DNA of 36,730 nt from Candidatus Kuenenia stuttgartensis (GTDB lineage Bacteria > Planctomycetota > Planctomycetia > Planctomycetales > Planctomycetaceae). Positions 30,828 to 36,730 of the stretch are shown here, in pieces. The stretch covers positions 1-36,730 of the forward strand of contig CAMDPK010000068.1 of assembly GCA_945904015.1 (NCBI GenBank), given 5' to 3'. Numbering within the stretch: the stretch's first letter is position 1; every line of letters begins with the position of its first letter. A program made the translations under genes and the position numbers. The notes beneath the pieces are model-generated. The model had not been told where the DNA came from, did no database searches, and worked only from the letters and a program-made list of their open reading frames with translations.

Positions 30828-33101
30828 ATGCGAAACAAAATGGGCTCCATGATGACTTGGCCTCGACCTTCGATTGCCATTCTCGCCTGCTGGTTGATGG
30901 CAGCGAGCGTTTCGACACGCGCCGATGAACCGATCTCGTTCGTCAACGACGTGCAGCCGATCCTGACGAAGCTGGGATGCAACCAGGGTGCGTGTCATGG
31001 TGCCCAATACGGGCAGGGTGGATTCAAGCTCTCGCTGCGAGCGTTCGATGACAACGCGGATTACACGGAGTTGATTCGCGGTGCCTACGGGCGGCGGATC
31101 AAAGGTTCGACTCCTCAGGAGAGCTTGTTGCTCACGAAGCCGTTGATGGACGTGCCGCATGGCGGTGGTCGGCGGATCAAGAAAGACTCGTGGGCGTTTC
31201 AGACGTTGGTCGCATGGCTCAAGCAGAACGCTCCGGGACCGGTGGCGACCGATCGAAAATTGAAGCAGGTCGTCGTCACGCCGAGCGAAGCGATTCTGCA
31301 ATCGGGCCAGACGGCGCAGGTCGCGGCGAAGGCGGTGTACGAGGACGGCTTCGAGGAACCGATCGAACGCAAGGCGTCGTTCGACAGCATGAATACCTCC
31401 GTCGCCGAGGTCACGCCGGAGGGACTCGTCACCGCGACGGGCAAGAGTGAGACGGTCGTGATGGTACGGTATCTCGGCACGGTCTCGGTGTGTCGCATCG
31501 TCGTGCCGTTTGGACAGAGTGTCGGGCTGGAGAACTTTGCAAAGAACAACTTCGTGGACGAACTGTGGGTCGAGAAGTGGCGGAAGACCGGCCTCTCGCC
31601 GACGAAGAATTGCACTGACGAAGAGTTCTTCCGCCGCATTCATCTCAGCACGATCGCCACGCTGCCGACCCCCGACGAGATCAAAGCGTTTCTCGCCGAC
31701 ACCGATCCCGACAAGCGGAACAAGGCGATCGACCGTGTGCTGCAACGGCCGGAGTACATGGACTTCTGGGCCTACAAGTGGGGCGACCTGCTGCGGAACA
31801 ATCGGAACAGTCTCCAGAAGAAGGGCATGTGGTCGCTGCACAACTGGCTGCGAGCCTCCTTCCGCGACAACAAGCCGATGGACCAGTTCGCGACCGAGTT
31901 GATCACCGCCGTCGGCAGTCCGTATCAGAACGGCCCGGTCAACTTCTTCGTCAACGGATATCAGGAGGAGTGGACCGAAGCGACCGCCGCGACGTTTCTC
32001 GGCGTGCGAGTGCAATGCGCGAAGTGTCATCACCACCCGTATGAAAACATTTCGCAAGCCGACTACCACAGCTTGCGAGCGTTCTTCGCTCGCGTCGGCA
32101 AGAAGAGTTCTTGGGAGTTCGGCATTCAAGGAGGCGAGTTCGTCATCTACGTGAATGACACGGGCGAAGTCGGCCACCCGCGCACCGGAGCCATACTGCC
32201 ACCGAAGCCGCTCGGAGCACCACCGGCCGACGACCCGGTCGATCGCCGCCGAGCACTCGCGGCCTGGCTCTCCGACAAAAGCAATCCGGCGTACGCTCGC
32301 AACTTGGCGAATCGCTACTGGGGCTACTACTTCGGCCGCGGCCTCGTTTCTCCGATCGACGACATGCGTGTGACGAACCCCGCCGCGAACTCCGAGCTGC
32401 TGGACGCACTCGCTCGCGACTTGATCGCTCACAACTACGACGTGAAGCATCTGATGCGAACGATCATGCGATCCCACGTCTATCAACTCAGTGCGACGGA
32501 AAGGCGAGCGGAGGGTGTCAACCCTCCGAGTGCGGCGGCGAACTCGGCACCGCGGGAACTCGGGGGATTAACATCCCCCGCTCGCCAAGATGCGAATCCC
32601 GATGGCGACAACCGTTACGTCACGCACTTCAGCCCCACGCGACTGAAAGCCGAGCAACTGCTCGACGCCGTCGACTTCGCCTGCGGCACGCAAGAGAAAT
32701 TCCCCGAAGTCCCGCTCGGCTTCCGAGCGATCGCGCTGCCCGATTCGAACTTCCCGAACGAATTCCTCGACGCCTTCGGCCGCCCGCGCCGAGTCATCAC
32801 CTGCGAATGCGAACGGAGCGACACGCCCAGCATGACTCAAGCCCTGCTGATGATCAGCGGCGGCCTGCTCAACCGAAAAGTCGCCGACTCCAACGGCCGC
32901 ATCGCCAAGCTCGTGAAAGCCAACACACCCGATGATCAAGTTGTGGACGAACTCGTCCTCTGTTCGCTCTCGCGAATGCCGACGCCTGACGAGAAGCAGG
33001 CGGCCCTCGCCGAAATCGCCACTGCCTCCAGCCCGCAAGAAGGCTACGAAGATTTCCTGTGGACCTTGCTCAACACTCGCGAATTCCAATTCAATCACTG
33101 A
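30825..33101 (+). CDS. DUF1549/DUF1553 (PSCyt2-PSD1) cytochrome-type exported protein
   Basis: A 758-residue exported protein. Signal peptide near residues 10-33 (PSIAILACWLMAASVSTRAD). PSCyt1-like N-terminus with the haem-type Cys motif LTKLGCNQGACHGAQYGQGG. Then a Big2-like Ig domain (about 145-225: VVVTPSEAILQSGQTAQVAA). DUF1549/PSCyt2 (about 240-440) with FVDELWVEKWRKTGLSPTKN and the CxxCH motif VQCAKCHHHPYENISQADYH. PSD1/DUF1553 (about 475-740) with RRRALAAWLSDKSNPAYARN, LANRYWGYYFGRGLVSPIDD and CERSDTPSMTQALLMISGG. Family members are abundant in planctomycetes; redox or polysaccharide-related roles are proposed but unproven. An in-frame 84-nt palindromic element adds 28 residues near residue 560. 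It is followed after 10 nt by the second DUF1501 gene. Confidence 0.9.
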   Translation: MMRNKMGSMMTWPRPSIAILACWLMAASVSTRADEPISFVNDVQPILTKLGCNQGACHGAQYGQGGFKLSLRAFDDNADYTELIRGAYGRRIKGSTPQESLLLTKPLMDVPHGGGRRIKKDSWAFQTLVAWLKQNAPGPVATDRKLKQVVVTPSEAILQSGQTAQVAAKAVYEDGFEEPIERKASFDSMNTSVAEVTPEGLVTATGKSETVVMVRYLGTVSVCRIVVPFGQSVGLENFAKNNFVDELWVEKWRKTGLSPTKNCTDEEFFRRIHLSTIATLPTPDEIKAFLADTDPDKRNKAIDRVLQRPEYMDFWAYKWGDLLRNNRNSLQKKGMWSLHNWLRASFRDNKPMDQFATELITAVGSPYQNGPVNFFVNGYQEEWTEATAATFLGVRVQCAKCHHHPYENISQADYHSLRAFFARVGKKSSWEFGIQGGEFVIYVNDTGEVGHPRTGAILPPKPLGAPPADDPVDRRRALAAWLSDKSNPAYARNLANRYWGYYFGRGLVSPIDDMRVTNPAANSELLDALARDLIAHNYDVKHLMRTIMRSHVYQLSATERRAEGVNPPSAAANSAPRELGGLTSPARQDANPDGDNRYVTHFSPTRLKAEQLLDAVDFACGTQEKFPEVPLGFRAIALPDSNFPNEFLDAFGRPRRVITCECERSDTPSMTQALLMISGGLLNRKVADSNGRIAKLVKANTPDDQVVDELVLCSLSRMPTPDEKQAALAEIATASSPQEGYEDFLWTLLNTREFQFNH
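32503..32586. repeat. 84-nt palindromic element inserted in frame in the PSD1 gene
   Basis: The 29-nt arms at 32503-32531 and 32558-32586 are inverted with five base differences. Each arm contains its own hairpin (CGGAGGGT-GTCA-ACCCTCCG and CGGGGGAT-TAAC-ATCCCCCG), with the head GGCGAGC at the outside. The length, 84 nt, is 28 codons and keeps the reading frame (RRAEGVNPPSAAANSAPREL, then GGLTSPARQ). Confidence 0.92.
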
Positions 33102-33111
33102 AGGTGAATTG

Positions 33112-34443
33112 ATGCCGAACACTTCCGCCTCAAGACGTGCGTTTCTCCAAGCCAGCGGCGTTGCCGCCGGAGCCTTCGTCGGTGGGCGAAACGTCTTCGC
33201 CGAATCGACGAACGCCAATCCTCCGGCCAAGCGAGCGATCGTCTTTCTCCTGCAAGGAGGCTGTTCGCAACTCGATACATGGGACATGAAGCCGGAGGCA
33301 CCGGCCGAGTACCGCGGCGAGTTCGACTCCATCGCGACCGCGACGCCGGGGTATCGCCTCTGCGAACACATGCCGATGCTGGCCGCGCGGACAAACCAAT
33401 TCAATGTTTTGCGAAGCGTGCATCACGGGACGCCCAGCCACGAAGCAGCGATTCATTGGGTTCTGACCGGCTACGACTATCCGGGAGCAAACACGACCAC
33501 GAAAAACCGCAACGACAAGCCGTCGGTTGGATCGTTCGTCGCGAAAGTGAAAGGCTCCAGCCAGCCAGGACTGCCGGCATATTTCTGTGTGCCGGATAAA
33601 GGGCAGCTCGGTGATCGTGTGCGGTATGCCGACTCGCATTTCTTGGGCATGGCCTACGCGCCGTTCGAGTCCGGCCCCGTGCCGGTCGATGCCGATTCGC
33701 CGTACCGAGTTCCACAACCGTTGGTGATGTTCCGAGATATGCCGGTGACTCGTTTTGGCGACCGACAAGGTTTGTTGCAGCAGTTGGACAAATTCCAGCG
33801 AGACGCCGATGCCACTGGCATGATGACCGGCATGGACCAGTTTCGTCGCACGGCGCTGGACATGATCAATCATCCGGTGACTCAAGCGGCGATCGATCTC
33901 TCGCAGGAGACGCGGGAGACTCGGCTGCGATTCGGCAGCAACAAGTTCGGCCAACGAGCGTTGATGGCTCGGCGACTAGCCGAAGCGGGCGTGCCGTTCA
34001 CGTTGGTGAACCTCTCCGACAACCAAGATTGGGACACGCACACCGACAACTTCAACGCGATGAAGACTCGCCTGCTCCCGTTGCTCGATCGAGCGGTCGC
34101 GACCCTGCTCGATGAACTGAGCGAACGCGGGCTGCTCGATTCGACACTCGTCGCGGTCGTTTCGGAATTCGGCCGCACGCCGAAGATCAACAACAACGTC
34201 GGCCGCGATCACTGGAGCGACGTGTTCTCCGTGATGCTGACCGGTGGCGGACTCAAGACCGGCCAAGTGCTCGGCACCAGCAACGCCCGCGCGGAAATCC
34301 CGCAGGACCGACCGATCCACTACAACGACGTCCTGGCGACGATCTATCGGCAGCTCGGCATTGCGACCGATCGAGTCTTCATGCACGAGGGGCGGCCGGT
34401 GCCGATTCTGTATCAGGGAACTCCGATTCCTGAACTGATTTGA
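33112..34443 (+). CDS. second DUF1501 protein, Tat-exported
   Basis: A 443-residue paralogue of the protein at 29419. It starts at ATG 33112, 10 nt after the PSD1 stop, with AAGGTG upstream. Tat signal MPNTSASRRAFLQASGVAAG. Conserved blocks: AIVFLLQGGCSQLDTWDMKP, GEFDSIATATPGYRLCEHMP, SNKFGQRALMARRLAEAGVP, WDTHTDNFNAMK, VAVVSEFGRTPKINNNVGRD, HWSDVFSVMLTGGGLKTGQV. In the first block the family residues QGGPSQxDxxDPKP become QGGCSQLDTWDMKP, so Pro is replaced by Cys. It is almost certainly translated from the same transcript as the PSD1 gene. Confidence 0.9.
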   Translation: MPNTSASRRAFLQASGVAAGAFVGGRNVFAESTNANPPAKRAIVFLLQGGCSQLDTWDMKPEAPAEYRGEFDSIATATPGYRLCEHMPMLAARTNQFNVLRSVHHGTPSHEAAIHWVLTGYDYPGANTTTKNRNDKPSVGSFVAKVKGSSQPGLPAYFCVPDKGQLGDRVRYADSHFLGMAYAPFESGPVPVDADSPYRVPQPLVMFRDMPVTRFGDRQGLLQQLDKFQRDADATGMMTGMDQFRRTALDMINHPVTQAAIDLSQETRETRLRFGSNKFGQRALMARRLAEAGVPFTLVNLSDNQDWDTHTDNFNAMKTRLLPLLDRAVATLLDELSERGLLDSTLVAVVSEFGRTPKINNNVGRDHWSDVFSVMLTGGGLKTGQVLGTSNARAEIPQDRPIHYNDVLATIYRQLGIATDRVFMHEGRPVPILYQGTPIPELI

Positions 34444-34502
34444 GAGACGCTGGCTGGCGATCGTTGCGGCGCGAAGGGCTAGACACCTACAAGTCGCTTT
34501 CA

Positions 34503-35594
34503 ATGATGACTGAAAGCACCTCACTCAGCCAACTGGCGGAAGCCTCAAAGCCCGCCGTTTCGCTGCCGCGCATTCTGGACCTGACTCTGTCGGAACTCAC
34601 CGATTGGGTGGTCGCTCACGGTTGGCCGAAGTTTCGCGCGGGGCAATTGCAGAAGTGGCTATTCCACCGCCGTGCGACTTCGTTCGAGCAGATGTCCGAC
34701 TTGCCGAAGCCGATGCGTGAGCAACTCACGGCCGAGTTCCAACTTTTCGCGGCCGAAGTCGAATCGCATCAGATCGCGTCCGATCGAACTGAGAAGCTGC
34801 TGCTGAAACTGGGTGACGGCGAGACCACCGAATGCGTGCTGATGCGCGAGCCGGATCGAGTCACGGTCTGCCTCAGCACGCAAGTCGGCTGTGCGATGGG
34901 CTGCGTGTTTTGTGCGAGCGGGATGCTCGGCCTGAAACGCAATTTGTCGCCGGGCGAGATTCTCGAACAACTGCTGCGGATGCAAACGTTGCTCAGCCCC
35001 GATGAGCGGATTACGAACATCGTCGTGATGGGCATCGGCGAACCGCTCGCGAACTTGCCGGCGGTTTTGCAGGTGCTCGCGGCGGCAAGTTCGCCGGAGG
35101 GACTCGGCATCGGTGCTCGGCACATCACGGTTTCGACGGTTGGTCTGCCGGCGAAGATTCGCGAGTTCGCTCACACCGGCAAGCAGTACAACCTCGCGAT
35201 TTCGCTGCACGCTCCGAACAACACGCTGCGCGACAAGCTCGTCCCCGTCAACGACAAGATTGGCGTCGATGCGATCCTCGACGCTGCGGACGAATACTTT
35301 GAAGTCACTGGCCGACGAGTCACCTTCGAGTACGTTCTCCTCGCCCAGGTCAACGACGAGCCGCAGCACGCGCAGCAACTCGCTCAACTGCTGCGAGGCC
35401 GCTGCGCGCATGTGAATTTGATTCCAATGAACGGCGTCTCACTCCTGCCGTATCACGAACCGGCCGCTCCGCGCACGCAGCAATTTGTGGCCATCCTCGA
35501 ACAAGCCGGCATCCCAGCCTCCGTTCGCAAACGCAAGGGAGCCGACATTGACGCCGCTTGCGGGCAACTGCGCCTCAAGCACGAGAAGTCGTAG
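34503..35594 (+). CDS. rlmN: 23S rRNA (adenine2503-C2)-methyltransferase, dual-specificity RlmN
   Basis: About 363 residues from ATG 34503 (ATG 34506 is also possible); a TTG at 34440 would overlap the preceding stop and is unlikely. This radical-SAM enzyme methylates C2 of A2503 in 23S rRNA and A37 of certain tRNAs. The 4Fe-4S motif CAMGCVFCASGMLG follows TVCLSTQVG. Further conserved blocks are ITNIVVMGIGEPLANLPAVL, ITVSTVGLPAKIREFA, NLAISLHAPNNTLRDKLVPV, VTFEYVLLAQVNDEPQHAQQ and HVNLIPMN. The second catalytic cysteine (methyl-Cys) is in ADIDAACGQLRLK near the C-terminus. All catalytic residues are present. It is a housekeeping gene; stop-to-stop distance to the convergent TPR gene is 8 nt. 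Confidence 0.95.
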   Translation: MMTESTSLSQLAEASKPAVSLPRILDLTLSELTDWVVAHGWPKFRAGQLQKWLFHRRATSFEQMSDLPKPMREQLTAEFQLFAAEVESHQIASDRTEKLLLKLGDGETTECVLMREPDRVTVCLSTQVGCAMGCVFCASGMLGLKRNLSPGEILEQLLRMQTLLSPDERITNIVVMGIGEPLANLPAVLQVLAAASSPEGLGIGARHITVSTVGLPAKIREFAHTGKQYNLAISLHAPNNTLRDKLVPVNDKIGVDAILDAADEYFEVTGRRVTFEYVLLAQVNDEPQHAQQLAQLLRGRCAHVNLIPMNGVSLLPYHEPAAPRTQQFVAILEQAGIPASVRKRKGADIDAACGQLRLKHEKS

Positions 35595-35602
35595 CGACAA
35601 GT

Positions 35603-36424
35603 TCAATTGAGCTGCGGATCGAGATTCTCAATCTCCACGATGCGTTGCACTTCGTGCAGACGAAGCTCCGCGAGTTCACGCAGCGGCAAGGCATCGGCAC
35701 GCTCGAAACAGGGAATCGCCTCTCGCAACAAGCGGATCGCGCCGGGGAACTTGCCTTGCAGGCGTCGCAACTCGGCGAGGTTCATCATGTCGGTCCCTTC
35801 ACCGCACGCATCGAGCATCAGACGATGCAATCGCAGTGATTGCTTCAGCCAGCGAATGCCGTCATCGAGTCTGCCTTGCGCGGCGGCCAGAAGTCCGAGG
35901 TTGCCGGAGTCCGTGGCTTGGCCTTCCCAACAGCCACGCCATTCTTCAATGGCTAACGCACGTCGCCACAGCGATTCGGCAAGCTCCCAATCCTGTTTCA
36001 AAAATGCGTCACAACCACATCCGGTCAGATCGCACGCGAGACGACCGAGTTCATCGGCGCTCTGCTGAAGCGACTCGGAGGAATGTCGCATTCGCCGCGT
36101 CAATGACTGCTGCTGCCAAATCTCGGCCGTGTCCCATTGCTTCGATTGTCGATACACCGCTGCCAGATTGTGGCAGGCGGCCTCGGTCAATTCGGCATCG
36201 TGGCTCATCAAGCCGATCTGCAGCAGTGCTCGAAACTGCTTGGCGGACTCGCCAAGGTCGCCACGAGCGAGCAACCGGCCAGCGGCTTCCACCTGCTCGC
36301 TGAACTCGCCTCTCGTGGCGACGAGCTTCGGCCAGCGCGACTCGTGGGGCAGGTTTTCAACCTGCCCTGCATTGAATGGCAGGTTAAAAACCTGCCCCAC
36401 AGGGATACCGGATTGTTGAGTCAT
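35603..36424 (-). CDS. TPR-repeat protein with a palindromic element in its N-terminal coding region
   Basis: About 273 residues from ATG 36424 (GGAG about 12 nt upstream; an in-frame TTG at 36442 is less likely). After the first eight residues the sequence VGQVFNLPFNAGQVENLPH is the translation of the GTGGGGCAGG palindrome. From about residue 35 the protein is helical with TPR-like units: AAGRLLARGDLGESAKQFRA, ACHNLAAVYRQSKQWDTAEI, WQQQSLTRRM, ELAESLWRRALAIEEWRGCW, SGNLGLLAAAQGRLDDGIRW, MNLAELRRLQGKFPGAIRLL. It has no signal peptide, so it is a cytosolic scaffold-type TPR protein. The partner is unknown. It converges with rlmN. Confidence 0.75.
   Translation of the reverse strand: MTQQSGIPVGQVFNLPFNAGQVENLPHESRWPKLVATRGEFSEQVEAAGRLLARGDLGESAKQFRALLQIGLMSHDAELTEAACHNLAAVYRQSKQWDTAEIWQQQSLTRRMRHSSESLQQSADELGRLACDLTGCGCDAFLKQDWELAESLWRRALAIEEWRGCWEGQATDSGNLGLLAAAQGRLDDGIRWLKQSLRLHRLMLDACGEGTDMMNLAELRRLQGKFPGAIRLLREAIPCFERADALPLRELAELRLHEVQRIVEIENLDPQLN
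36343..36400. repeat. composite palindromic element (GTGGGGCAGG type), copy 2
   Basis: The arms at 36343-36366 and 36378-36400 are inverted copies with one mismatch. Each contains the GGCAGGTT...AACCTGCC hairpin. It is the same family as the element at 29134-29197. It lies within the 5' coding part of the TPR gene. Confidence 0.9.
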
Positions 36425-36526
36425 CGTCGTAACGCTCCGCAAGAGGAATGAATCCGAGAGCGAGCGTGCGTGGCATCACGAGATCGACAACAGGTTACAG
36501 GATTTTCCGATCACGTCAACTTTGAC

Positions 36527-36618
36527 GGTTGTAGCGATTGGCCGGGTGAAATCTGACTGCTTGCAGGCTGGCTTTGGTGAGCCCACCCCTTTCAAGGTCT
36601 TTGATAATTGCTACAACC
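36527..36618. repeat. 13-bp inverted repeat upstream of the IS4-type transposase start
   Basis: GGTTGTAGCGATT (36527-36539) and AATTGCTACAACC (36606-36618) are inverted with one mismatch. They lie 44 nt upstream of the transposase start and may be part of the left end of the insertion element or an independent repeat. Confidence 0.55.
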
Positions 36619-36661
36619 ATTTCGATGACAGGGATTTGTCACGAACCGGGAGGGCACAGGG

Positions 36662-36730
36662 ATGTTGCCGAGTGGCGTCTTGGACAAGTTCATTGAGCGG
36701 TGTCCGGCGGCGGTGATGGTGCGGGGGACT
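36662..36730 (+). CDS. IS4-type transposase, N-terminal fragment (runs off the window end)
   Basis: ATG 36662 with a strong GGGAGGG Shine-Dalgarno sequence opens MLPSGVLDKFIERCPAAVMV, then RGT at the window edge (23 codons). This beginning (LPSGVL-x-x-F-(V/I)-E-x-x-P-x-x-V-M-x-R) matches N-termini of IS4-like transposases common in planctomycetes. The catalytic DDE residues lie outside the window, so intactness cannot be judged. The element would start somewhere in 36425-36661, where no other gene is seen. Confidence 0.6.
   Translation, partial: MLPSGVLDKFIERCPAAVMVRGT

Noticed and set aside
30657..32486. 609-codon minus-strand frame opposite DUF1501/PSD1
   Set aside because: Antisense shadow of two well-supported genes, rich in Arg/Val without recognisable domains.
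33130..33954. 274-codon minus-strand frame inside the second DUF1501 gene
   Set aside because: Antisense shadow without motifs.

Overview
The window looks like a chromosomal segment of a planctomycete (Planctomycetales-type, roughly 55-60 % GC by eye). The evidence is two DUF1501 Tat-exported proteins flanking a DUF1549/DUF1553 (PSCyt2/PSD1) cytochrome-type protein, an ECF-like sigma factor of the planctomycete style, sulfatase-like and sulfotransferase genes, a YfhO-type giant membrane protein, and a dense load of composite palindromic repeats. No rRNA, tRNA or CRISPR was recognised.

Left part (1-7471). A truncated TPR gene, a probably frameshifted small gene and manA come first. They are followed by one half of a Tad/Flp-type pilus locus. 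On the minus strand this half has a CpaA/TadV prepilin peptidase, a small membrane protein, a TadE-like pseudopilin and an Flp-like pilin. Divergently on the plus strand it has an enlarged TadE-like protein, a TadG-like protein, a small lipoprotein and a Tat-type helical exported protein.

Accessory island (about 7472-11080). This stretch contains short genes and debris: a ribbon-helix-helix protein with an in-frame 18-bp tandem repeat and a strong terminator, an array of hyphenated GGGACA/TGTCC palindromes, an unknown small protein, and a tightly overlapping three-gene operon that resembles a toxin/immunity cassette. It also holds C-terminal and N-terminal scraps of two different transposases.

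Middle (11081-21712). A YfhO-like membrane protein and a Cys-rich secreted protein lie on the minus strand. A plus-strand run follows: a sulfatase-fold lipoprotein with a degenerate active site, a CpaC/RcpA secretin, a CpaD-like lipoprotein with a Gly-rich tail, a TadD TPR lipoprotein, a two-TM protein with a cytoplasmic coiled coil, and a MamK-type bacterial actin. This is the second half of the pilus locus. The Tad ATPase (TadA), the TadB/TadC platform proteins, TadZ and CpaB are not in the window. The MamK-like filament gene at the end of a pilus gene run is the most unusual association.

Right part (21713-36730). A gene-poor stretch with an IS630 fragment is followed by two tandem sulfotransferase paralogues, a YbhE-type lactonase, a FIST-domain sensor gene bracketed by two copies of one palindromic element, a sigma factor, the DUF1501-PSD1-DUF1501 set, rlmN, a TPR protein, and the first 23 codons of an IS4-type transposase running off the end.

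A recurring theme is a set of 58-135 bp composite inverted repeats. In several families each arm is itself a small hairpin, like the REP doublets (REPINs) mobilised by RAYT transposases. One 84-nt element sits in frame inside the PSD1 gene. Another lies inside the N-terminal coding part of the last TPR gene.
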